Below are positions 44,702 through 56,049 of a stretch of DNA of 64,000 nucleotides, piece after piece. The first letter of the stretch is position 1, and every line of letters begins with the position of its first letter. Location of the stretch: contig JBAJFE010000059.1 of assembly GCA_037903355.1 (NCBI GenBank), forward strand, positions 1 through 64,000. The letters run 5' to 3'. Source of the stretch: Trichuris trichiura (lineage: Eukaryota > Nematoda > Enoplea > Trichinellida > Trichuridae). Both the position numbers and the translations under genes were made by a program. The notes beneath the pieces were generated by a model that saw only the letters and a program-made list of their open reading frames with translations, searched no databases and was not told where the DNA came from.

Positions 44702-45849
44702 CAGTGTTTCTCACGGTGGGGCAGGTGCCCCACCAGGGGGCCCAGAGCGCTAGGGGACCCATTTGAGCTGTGTGGAGCACATGCCCCACCTAGGCCGTCG
44801 TGTTGTCGTGCATCGGAAGGTGAGGTATTGTGCGTACTGGTTAAGATAACGTTGCATGCTATGCGTGATGCCGGCTATCCTCCAATCCACCGCATGAACC
44901 AATCACCGCTCGTGAAAATGACCATTCAGAACACGCGGCAAAAGGGATCGCATGTTTGCCACCGTGACCTTCCCTGCGTTGGGTTAAGTAAGGGAAGCTT
45001 TCTGCTGAGAAGCGCAGAGCACATGGATCACATCAGAGAATAGTTGCCCGCGTTATCAGAATGCGCCATAATTTTTGCGATATATTTGCACCTGATTTAC
45101 GATTCAACGAGCAATTAGCGCGTGTTGGCGTAGCAGTGACTCTGCTTTACAATTTAGTTAACGATTACCATTTTCTAACCTAGCACTGTCAAAAGTCGAC
45201 TCTATTTTTCTTCCCATTCTCTCTTTGTGTCTATTGTCCACGCAGCTACAATGCAAGCATACGCGTTAGCGACAGGGAATTGCGTGTGCTGCTCACATAT
45301 TTTCTGAAAACACTTTGTCGGTACGGTCGCTTTTCTCCTACGCACGTTCGAGTTTTGCAAGATGTCACTGCAAGAAGAGCTGCTAGGAGTTGCAGTCGAA
45401 CGTGGAGCTGAAGGCAGGTTGTCACAGGGTTGTCAGCAGTTCTGCTGCAGAGAAATCCAGAGTTGTACCCTGGCGTATGGGATGTGGTAAAAAAGTTACT
45501 GGTTTGTCATCCCTCATCGAGTCTAGTGGAGCGCGCATTTAGTATCGTTACGGACCTAATGACCAAGAAACGCAGTCAGCTACAAATAGTCAGACGCGGC
45601 GATCTCTGTCTGCGAGTTACCTCGATCGAGCCCAACATCGACAGGCTAGTTCGATTGCATCTGGGCGAGCCAAGCAGCTCTTGTTGACTTCTCGAAAAAG
45701 AATTTGCAGAAATAAATCTGTACAGCTGTAGTTGGCCTTTTAGCGTTGCAACCATTTCAGCCAATCAGTGCGCTCGAAGTTGGCCAATCAGAATAGGGGG
45801 CCGGACGCTTGGAAGCGTTCTCAGGGGGGCCCAAGCTTGGGAAACACTG
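44702..45849 (+). mobile_element. Short hAT-family DNA transposon
   Basis: The ends are inverted: CAGTGTTTCTCA at 44702 and, on the opposite strand, CAGTGTTTCCCA ending at 45849. Both are followed by GC-rich GGGGGCCC-type sequence. CAGTGTTTC ends are typical of hAT elements of the ZBED-related kind. The flanking 8-mers CCTTACGG (44694-44701) and ACCTACGG (45850-45857) agree at six of eight positions, as an aged target-site duplication would. Inside lies only the transposase C-terminal part, so the element (1,148 bases) is internally deleted and nonautonomous. Confidence 0.85.
45362..45687 (+). pseudogene. hAT transposase C-terminal remnant with frameshift
   Basis: The first frame starts MSLQEELLGVAVERG (from 45362). 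The second, from about 45430, reads PELYPGVWDVVKKLLVCHPS, then SSLVERAFSIVTDLMTKKRS and GDLCLRVTSIEPNIDRLVRL. That is the hAT dimerisation region with its conserved S-x-x-x-E-R-x-F-S motif and a basic KKRxxL. The two pieces join only by a shift near 45428-45432. The catalytic N-terminal and core parts are absent. It cannot make an active transposase. Confidence 0.85.
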
Positions 45850-45857
45850 ACCTACGG

Positions 45858-48800
45858 TAAGGCCCTGGTCAACATGATTTTCATTTCTTGTCAAGCACAT
45901 ACTAATTAGTCAAAGTATTGAAAGTCCGCACTTAGCGCTGAGAGGAACCATTTACTGCTACATTTCCTTTGCAACTGACAGTTAAGAATTTGCGTACATA
46001 GACAAGTCTATCAAATCTTTCATCAGTAATTAATACCAAGAAATCGGAATTCCATTTCCGGTTTGTTGTTTGCCATCTTGTGCATACCTCGCAAGTAAAG
46101 CCTTCAGGGACTCTTCATCGCCTTTTCTGAAGCCTTTCAGTGCGTGCTTTACTGGCCCTGCATTCTTTTCCTGCTTTTTAGTTGTAGCGTGATGGGCCTT
46201 TTAGGTTTGGAATACAATTACAAATCTTTGCAACGTCAGAAGATTTCCCAAGTATTACTGCACGGCCACAAAATTTCGCTGAACGAATACTGAAAAGTTG
46301 TGCAACGGCAAAAGCTGAATATTGTTGCTATTTCCAAAATCTGCTAAAAGACGTTTATAAAGGCGTTTGGAAGTACTGTTACTGACTGAAACGCAGCAGA
46401 ACAGCCGGGAAAGATAGAGTCATGACGAATGAACCGTGCTTGCAGCCGGCGAAAAGGTTCCCCTTTTGTTTATAATATATTCACCAAACCATACTACGCA
46501 ACATTATCAGACATAAGCTAATCCATTATTCGTTTCTCAACGAAGCGGCTGCCACTTCGTTTGACAAACGTAAGAACGAGATTTCGTCGCAGTGTTTACG
46601 AGCTGAGATGCAGATTAATGCGTTTAAAGAAGTCCAATGGAAGTTTGCTTTCTGCATTACTGGGCTACGTAGTTTACTATAAAATGTTTCTGAACACACT
46701 GCAGTCATGCAAAGAGCTCAGATGAATTCTGCACCTTTGTTTTCCATGGGCCAAAATTTCAGCATCCATTCTGATTACGATAAAGGTTTCCATGCGATCT
46801 ACTTTGCAATAAAAAAAGAGCAATGCATTCATTTTCAATAAACAGCCGACCGTCTTGTAAAAATGAGGAAGTAGGCAACAAGTTTGGAAGCAAGCAAACT
46901 ATAAAGCGCGTAAGTCGCAGATACGAGATTTAAAACGGCTGAGGAAAAATGCTTTAGTTCACTGGTGCTGGGGGTGAGTGTGAAGAAGTTCTTAGCGAAC
47001 AATGCGGGGCTGCCGCTGAATAAGAACTTACAATGCTTGGGCGAACATGAATGGAAGATTTTCTTTTTTTCTCTTCTTCGTAATGGGTTTTTGATTATCT
47101 TTTTGAAAAACATTTTATGAAAAACTTTTTTTCAAAATGAATGAAGCTAGATAAATCTTCGTCATTCATGGAACTATTTGAGTGGCTTCTCTACATTGAA
47201 AAGGCTAAAAATAATAAAGGAGACGATCTTTATGTTAACGAAGTAATATATCCCATGACAAGAAGCTCAGCAGTTTTATGAAGCAGCTTTGAAAATTGTA
47301 AAAATAATCCCATAACAAATACTCGTAATTTAATCTACCCATTCGCTTAAGAATTACCATTCAGGGAGTGGTCCGTGGCGTCAGCTGTCTTCTTTTTTCT
47401 TTATGCTCATACAAAATCAGTTGTTCTGTTGAAACGAATGGAAATGTTGTGGTTATACTTTTTAACAACGTAACAAAGGAGCTGTTTCCAAGTGCGTCTT
47501 AAATCCTCCGTGCTAAATTTTCGTGCTGTTTTTATTAATCTGCCAGTAGCCAAAACTGACCAATATAATTTTCTTTACTTTCTGAGACGACCACAGTGCA
47601 AGTCAGCAAAAGTGGCATATTTTACTCTTCTGCGAAGAAATTCTACTATTACAATGTTCTACGGAAATTTCGCCATCAAATCATATTTCGTTCGCCCTAT
47701 GAAGTAATTTATTTAAGGAAAACTGAATTATATACTTACAACTGAATTTAAGAAAAGGACTCTTGTTCAGGAAATTGCTAATTGATTAAAATGTAAGCAG
47801 ACGTTTTCAAAACGGGATAGAAGCATTGTTAATAACAGTAAAAATCAAGCACTGCCGTGCTTTAACTTCGGAGCTGTTGCCTATGATCAGAAGTTATCCT
47901 ATTTACTTTCAAACATAAATGTTTTGTAGCTGATTTTTGACTGAAGCTGTTTTTCATAGCATAATGTGCGCGCTGTTCTCAGCAGAGCGCTGCCTTCTCT
48001 AAGGAGGAGGCCAAATGCATTTGGCCCTCAGGAATTAGGACTGCCCTGAGAACACAGAAGTACTTGGATAGAACTCAGAAAACGGTTTTGTTCCTATAAT
48101 AAATCATGAAATGACATCTGCAAGCCCAGAATTATGCAATTTCTCTACCTTTGCTGCGCATGACGTTGATTGGAAAAGAATGAGTGTGGGCAGACAATAT
48201 TCATCGTTGCCACCATGGTAACGTTGAGTGAGCATCAATAAAACGATAACATGAACGGTTATTATTCATTTAACGCACAATTCAATTTCAGAGTGAATTG
48301 TCTGCCACTGTATTTGCAATTTACGCTTGAGCAGTTTGGCTAATCACGGACACTGCGTTTTGCGCCGCCATAATTGAAACCGTACTATTGCTTGTGTTCA
48401 TCACAACTTAAATTATGTCTTCGTGCTTAAGCGAAGAAACACAAAGCCGGAGAAATCTGAGCTCTTCCATACAATTCAGGTAACGTACTTATGCCCACAT
48501 AGCCATCTTGCTTTCCAACAACTTATGATGTAGAGCTCACGCTCAGTGCTTTGTAAAACATAAACACAAGCTAATGTATAAATATGTTAACAAAAGCAAC
48601 TGGGTGTGCATATTATTAACAACAGTCATCTGGTCGAATGATACAAGTCAAATAGCATGATTAGCTGATTAATAAGAGTGAACGGGCTATCGCCACATAT
48701 TTGCATACGAGCATTCCTTTACGCGCAAAGATGACGTAGTGAGCCGCTGGAAACTACCATTTGTAGCCAAGATTTCAACTGGCATAAAATTCGTGCTATT

Positions 48801-50800
48801 ACGCAGCGTGAAGAATAATTGTTTATGCACATCTGATTATTAGTCCACTGTCGTCAAGTGAGTGCTTCACTTACGTTTCATTCGCTTCCAAAAACTTTTC
48901 AGCAAAGATAATAGCTTAAAGCTATCTTACGTTACACATTTAAATACTGGAAAGGCAGCTACCCAAATCTGCAGATTCTGTCAGGTCACTGTCATATCCA
49001 AGTTAGAGTGAACTAATCAATAGTCGTTTTCTGAGTCATCCTTCAAAGTTTTTCATAAAATCATGCATTTGAAAGGCGTGGCATTCCGTAGCATCGCTCT
49101 GAAACGTTTTCATCGTACTTTCGCCGCTCTTAATAAATCAACTGGAATTGTTTCGAATATATTACCAGTACCATGTCTTCCGTTTATGGGGAAGGAAGTA
49201 ACCTTTTACAGAGCGATTAAAAGCATAAGTAATCGTTCTTATCGCCAAAAGTGAAACTAAGATTGCCTTGTCTTGGAAAGCGCTTTCACAATTATTTCGA
49301 AATACCACTCGCTCTGTCGTTTTCTATGAATCAAGCACCGTTCTGTCATAGTGATGAAATGAAAAAAGAAACACAACGAAACATATTAAGCATCTCATTC
49401 ATGAATAGTGTTTTTCACTGTAGTATTATAATGTTAATATTTTTCTGAACATGGAAAATCCATTTAATGCATGCACTATAAAATTTAATTTCTATTATAA
49501 ATAGTTTAAGAAAATGACAGTATTATTGGCAGTAATAAAGTCATATCATGAACTTGAATTTTTTTTTTAAGTAGTACGTTCTACATCTTCGCACTAAAGA
49601 AGTAACGTCAACTGTTCTAAAAGTTGAAGCTATAGAAACTTTGCAACGGTCTTCAGCCAGTATGGAGAGCAAAACGTTTGCTTTCAGTAACTTATTTCTT
49701 GAGAAGGGCTTCACTGTCCTTCTGCTGTTGCTAACCGACTTGATAAACGTAATCTTAAAACAATACACTGTCCAGTCAATAGTTTGTAATTTCGCTGTTT
49801 ATCAGCATACACAAATGCACGGCAGATTTTGTAATGTTTTTGCCGGAAGTTTGACCACCCGCTGCAACCTTTCCTTCCATTATGTCATAGCATTATGGTG
49901 ATTGATGATCAGGTTACTAATGAACGGCATCGACACGCTGCAAAGGGCATACTGCTACAGCAGCTTTATTGTAGCGTCTAGCTCTATCTAATACGTAACT
50001 CATTGCGTAATCCATTCGCGTATATGCCACATTCGAGGCAAAAACGTTGCATGACTTCAATCCGTACTCAAGAAAGAATACGAGGCATGTGTATTAATAC
50101 TTTACGCTTGCATTAATAGCATAGAAGCAAATGAGTTTCTCAAATCTTTCTTATACTATGTTTTTCCAAATTCTTTTTGCAGTAAAACTTGAAATGGGAT
50201 GACTGGCTTTATCTCTTACTTTAAGTACACCATTGCGTTTATGAGTTGGAAGTCCTGTAACTCAAATAATCATTTCTTCAAAGAAACATGCACGTGAGCA
50301 GAGGTATTTGTGCCTTAGGGATCTCGACAACGATTCAGAATAATTTGCTGACGTATGCTGCCAGCAATTTTCGTGAAAAATGGCCTTACGGTAACCTAAC
50401 TGCAGACTTTTTGTTCTGTTGTTCGCCAGATATAAGCTTACGTATTATGGATACCAAATACTTATCCAAACGGCAGTTTCGAAAGTTTCACAATCAGCGA
50501 GCTCTTCAAAACAGAAAAAGGTCTGAACTCTGTAATCTGATCAGGAAGGAAACGAGTTTTTGGTTTTTTTTTGAAGTTTATTGATACAGCTATGTGAAAG
50601 GCTACGCAGGACTGAGGAAACAGGTTTTAAGCTCGTTGTAAAAGATAAAACTAACAAGCTACCCTCATAGCATTATGATGAGCCCAGAGCAATTCTGGCG
50701 AACCGTCCAAATCTTAAAAGAAAGTAGCATCAATGTCTGCATAATTATCATTCAGGCGTCAGGTATCAATTTCTTCTCTAATGGACTGTTTTAATAATAA
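45858..50800. other. Gene-poor AT-rich stretch
   Basis: No gene is supported. Open frames under 100 codons (for example near 46.8-47.1 kb minus, 47.5, 49.1, 49.6 and 50.3 kb) show no domains and no consistent splicing. An 18-base perfect palindrome (GGCCAAATGCATTTGGCC) is at 48009-48026, enclosed by TGTTCTCAG and CTGAGAACA arms. Sequence at 47065-47100 (TTCTTCGTAATGGGTTTTT) resembles the outer left end of the foldback element at 36.37 kb. Confidence 0.5.
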
Positions 50801-50801
50801 T

Positions 50802-50905
50802 GTACGAGTTCAAAAACAGGATGTCTTTTAACAGGCTTGAATAGGCAAACGCTCTGTTTGCACATGAGATGTACGAGTTCATGAATTTGGCAAACGCTCT
50901 GTTTG
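50802..50905 (+). repeat. Imperfect local duplication
   Basis: TGTACGAGTTCA occurs at about 50800 and 50868, and GGCAAACGCTCTGTTTG at about 50845 and 50888, in the same order. A segment of roughly 40-65 bases was duplicated in tandem with internal length change. It lies directly before the TTA repeat. Confidence 0.8.
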
Positions 50906-50926
50906 GATCCTATTTATTTGGCCCTA

Positions 50927-51047
<121 letters not shown>

Positions 51048-51069
51048 AAAGGCTGTAAATGGGTAAACA

Positions 51070-54000
51070 TTTAGGCTAGCCACTTTCTCTCTTATAGCCA
51101 TACTGTTTTAAGTATGAACGATACTTGGATGTGCGTTTGAATCATAGAAACAGGTTGTTTCGAGAATATGTGAGTAGCCATCTTCTTTTCCCAGGTGCGC
51201 GGCTTTAAACCTAAAGGCTAATTGATTGAATATTTATGCAAATTTGTTTTGTCGAGGCTTATATTCAAACTTTGTATTAATTATTATCTATCCAGGTGCC
51301 CTTTAACAAAATGTCCTGTTGAAACGTGTAAAATCGATGAGTCTCGTTATGAAGCAAAATTCGCTGTATTTTTATAACCCATCTTGTTCTTACACCTGTG
51401 TGTCAGAAAACGGTTTACAAGCGTTTCACTGCGGTTTAAGTGCGAAATAGCACTGCATGATAAACAGTTCCAAAGTTATTGCAAATAGTTTTTGAGGCTG
51501 AAACGCAGGTTCAGTTTGCTCTCCAAAAACACCATAAAAGACCCAACGTGATAAAGTCATTAACTCATATTTAGCATTCGGAAGCCAAATGTAAGAAGCA
51601 TGATTGCAGCTGAGGAAGTGAATTCACTTAGGCATGTCTCAGCGTAACGTAAGACGCCGAAGGTTCATCTTTCCTTTCCCTCGTATTAATGCTTCCACTT
51701 CCTGTTAAACTGGCAGAGTTGAATATGCAAAGAAGAGCTGTTTTATTGATTTTTCTAGTGCTGATATATGCAGATGTCATTCCCGCCTTTTTGGATACAA
51801 ATCTATGCTAAAATCAATTAGTAATTTTGAAAACTCTACTTTCTCAGTTTAATACTAGCAAGTGGTCTCTTTGCTATGGCTTTGACAAGCCATCTAAATA
51901 ACGTCATCGATGCAGCGCGCGTGTCAGTATCAACCTTATGGCTAGTTTTCCATAAGCTCGCTTTATTCGCAACGGTTTCTGAAATCACAACACTGGATTT
52001 ACTTTTTAAATAATTTTTTTTCCAAACCGGCAGTTCTTCTCGATGCTAAAGCCTCCTTTCTCTTCGTTCTCAAACCAAATGCGACGAAAGTGTTGTCGGT
52101 CCTCAGGGTTTCAGCAATGTATTATTAATAATAACACTGCCGTCTCATTTTGAAGATCGTTCCGCGGCTTTATCTAATCTACTCGCTGCATTGAGCGTCT
52201 GTACTTAAACAAAACGACCGCTCCGTCCGCACTGCCTTTACGAAACATGCAGCCTTCGATATGATAACACTATTTTGTATTCGTGATTGAACTGTGGCCT
52301 ATGATTAAAGGTGATTCATTTTGATTCATTGCACTACGATTATTTATCTGTAAGGCACCTGAATCCTTCTTTCTTGTACAGAGCGTGAAATGGTTATTAC
52401 CTCGCTTGTAAAGATGAGTTAATGGCAACACGCGATTTTGATACGTCTCTGAAGTTATGCCATTCAGTATGTTTTGCAGTTTACGTCTAAGTAAGTAGAA
52501 ATTCCGTGCTGCGATTGTCAAGCGTTCTTTAAAAGACTGCGTGCGCAATTGCCAATTACAGTCGTACGGCAGCTAGCGAACTGGCAATGCCGTCATTGAG
52601 TTTTACCAAAGATTAATACGTTTTCACGTGATTATTGACTACTAGTGTGGAGCAGATGAAAAACACGAAGAGCCAAGATTCATTTGCTTTCTTTCAGAGT
52701 TCCGTTTTTTGCCCTTTTGATCCTCAGGATCCTAATCTTCAGCCTACTAATCCGCCGAATTTCTCTGTCACACATCCTTTGTGTATTCTTCTCAGCCTGC
52801 AGTTTCTATGATATCCGCGCTTTTTATTTTTTTCTTGTCTTCCCTTGCTCTTTGGTGATCACATGAATTTTGCACTTGAAATCGTAAAAAACCAGCATTT
52901 TAGCGGGAGGTAGCTACATGCATGAATCCTTTGTTAAAAAGCGTAGTTTATGACGCGTATACACATTTAATTTACCCTGATGTCATTGCCGCTGCTGTGC
53001 CTTACACAAACAGCCTTTTTGACTTTATGCAAGAAGAGGGGCTTTCCCTGAACAAAATTTTATGGAGAAAAGACCCTGAGCACTGTGAGACTTGTTTAGG
53101 TACCGCGAATTCTTGCGTGGCCATTTCCATTGCAACAGCAAGGTTAAATGACTGTGGATGGGTTTCAGAGGTTGAAATAACTCCTTTTGAATGACTCTAT
53201 GCGTTTTCTTATCGTTTCAGAAAGCGTGTGCTCTGTGAATCGATGAAATAATGCATTACCTGAGAATAGCCGCGGCTTTGCCTATTTAATGAGCTAACAA
53301 TTATAAAAACTTCAAACTTTTCTGGATTAGCATGTCTCTTTTCAGCGAGAAATGGCTAATGATTTTGGAATCATTTAAAATGCACTATCACAACATACTG
53401 AGAGTGCCCGAGCCAGCCAGTTTTTGCTAAATACAGAACCTGTATGTCCCGAAAGCTTTGCATATTTTATGCTTGTTATCACGTGTAATATATTAAACGT
53501 GATTTTTCTCATGAAAACGTAAATATCTGTTGCGTGAAATCCATTCTTCAAAGCGTTGTTGTCCTATGTGCAACGCAGAGAAGTTACACTTAATCTCATA
53601 AATAATTTCTGCGCATTGGTCAGCCAGTGTCGTTTTGAGGTTGCTGAGGATGCATCATAGGTCAGGTACTCTTCTAATCTAGACGTTGAAGTTCAGTTCC
53701 ATAAGGAATCATGAAATTTAGGATCCGCAGTTCTTTTTAACGCACAGTTTCTTGATCTTTCTGGTGCCAGTATCCTTGTACCATTTACTTCAGAGCCCTC
53801 TGGTCTCCTAGCGTTAACTAGCTCTGAAATTGTCTTGGAAAACGTCTTTGGTTTAGCACAACCCTCCTCACAAAGCGGTCCTCACGACCCTTTGGGTTTT
53901 TGCCGCCTCCTTAAAACTTCCCAGCGACCTTAAGAATCACTGACTTAGCGGATTTATACTGCACCAAACGTCGCGTCTAGGGAGCATGAAAAGCATTACA

Positions 54001-55680
54001 ACAACCTAAGGCTTTGTGCAAAAGTACCCACTTTTCTTTCTTGAAATTAAAGAGACTTCTTACATACGGCTCAGACGTATTATCAACCCTGACAATAGCA
54101 TTGAGGTTAGCGGAATATTGGTGCATTTCGGCAATCATCAGAGTTTTTATCTTTTAACGGAGGTCTTATACGTGTGTTCACCATCTACTGCTTGGATAGA
54201 TCTTTCACCAGGTTAAGGTATGAAAAACACTCCATCTAAAAGATGACAAAAAATAACAATGGCAACCAACTAAAATGGCAAAAATTAAAAATACTGCAGA
54301 TAAAGAAGAAGAAACAGATAATTTCAAAAACGCAAACGATCAAAAAGGTGAGGATTGAAACGACAAGATGTAAAGTGAAGGCAAGATGAGTCAGAAAAAA
54401 ATTATTCCCTTATTTCTTTGTTCCTCATTTCCGATTCAAAGTAAGTTGGCTGGTTATTTCCTGAAACTACAAAAATCATTCCTAAATTCATGATGTTCCA
54501 TTTAGTTGCATTATTTCTTCATCACCCCCCATAATAGATTTTAGCTAGTGATGCACAACCCAGTGAGTAGATCGGAAGTGTCCCAAGGGTTCATTATCAT
54601 CGAATGGTGGCAACAACTTTGTCCGTAATATATAAACTATTCTATCTCGTTCATCCGTCAAAAAACATTCCTTTCCATAAGATCTTGACAAAGACAAGTG
54701 TCAAACAAGTGGCTATGACATACGTCATATCACTGATTGTAGAAGTTAATAAAAATTGATTAAATAATGCTTAAAATACACGGTTTTCACGTCTTTAGTT
54801 ACATGCAAAATTCCCTACCCATTTCACATGGTTCTATCGCAGCTATTCAAATCAATATTGATCTATAAGATTGACTGGAGCGTTCATGCTTGCCGCCGCT
54901 TTGTCATTTTCTTTCAATTATTAAATTTGATGAAATGCTGATTACACTAACAGCTGGTAAACCTGTATTAACTAGTAGTTTGACTAGTTGACCATTGGAC
55001 TTCTGGGCTCAGTTGCCTTTAGCCTAAGCTTTGTGAAAATGCCTTTTCATTCACCATGGCATTACTAGAAACACGCAAAGCTACTACTGCTACTACTGAG
55101 TTCCTGCTAATCTGCGGCTAAAATTGGCTTGCAGATCATGTTAAATCTTCTTTCAAAAAAGTCATTTCAACGTATAGAGAAAATGTTTGAGCATTATTAG
55201 AATGTTAATATTCAAATTAGCTTTGAAGCTGAGGAAGAAGTAATACTTTGCTCTCTAAGCAAATTTTTTTCTTATGACCGCAAGAAAAGTCTACCCCGCA
55301 TTCACCAACATTTTTTACGACCACAGGGTGTTATACGAGATGAATCTGATTAGTTGATGTTGTCCCGTGTAACTTGAAAAAATGATACTCTGAGAAGCAA
55401 AGAGGATTTAAAAATGGAAAACTATTTAAACGCCCATGTTTAGCAGACGGTATCAACTGGAACAATGTATCTGAAGCATATGCCTCAGGTTCCCTCTTCG
55501 TGTCACACATCCTATCAGCTAATCCTGCCTTCATTCCTCCGTCAGACAACCTTATCATGGTCATTAGCCCCCTGATAACTTGTGGCTGAAGGATGCGTCA
55601 AAAGCCTGGTCTGACCGCCCCTTAGAAATTCCCAACGCTGCAAGAGAACGCAATTGCGCCCATAAGAGCCTATACATTAG
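51070..55680. other. Gene-poor stretch
   Basis: No supported gene. The best open frame is 52922-53194 (ATG start, 90 codons, VVYDAYTHLIYPDVIAAAVP and KDPEHCETCLGTANSC). It has no recognisable domain and no flanking exon, so it is left uncalled. Short AT-rich frames elsewhere look random. Confidence 0.45.
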
Positions 55681-55690
55681 CTGAGATAAA

Positions 55691-56040
55691 CTACCTGAGC
55701 AGAGAAGATATATGGCCCATGTCTAAACTGATGTCATTATTTAACTCTAACTGAATATGTGAAGATAAATTCCTCTTCCCTTTGAATCTGTCAATTTCTG
55801 TTCCTAACAAGCAATGCCCCGCAATTAAGGCGCGGATGACTAATAGGTACTTGTCAGTAAGAACAAAGTATTTGTAAGTTTGGTGCTTTCCGCCTGACAG
55901 TAAGCGCATACGAATGGTATTACTACTAACCCTAGGCGACGTCGCTCGAACATGCATTTGCTCTTGCGACGCTTGGCGCTGTTCATTACCAACGCCGCAA
56001 GCTGCCTTGATGAACTGGTTTGAATTTTCTTCAGTTCCTA
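55691..56040 (-). pseudogene. Possible LINE RNase H-tail relic
   Basis: On the minus strand one frame reads GTEENSNQFIKAACGVGNEQ, later KYFVLTDKYLLVIRALIAGH followed by CLLGTEIDRFKG. The R-x-L-x-x-GHC-x-L-G-x-x-x-x-R pattern is like the segment after RNase H in some non-LTR retrotransposons, where TGH-x-L-x-x-H-x-x-R occurs. Flanking domains are not recognisable, so this would be a decayed fragment. The match is weak and could be chance. Confidence 0.25.
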
Positions 56041-56049
56041 TCTGGCCTC

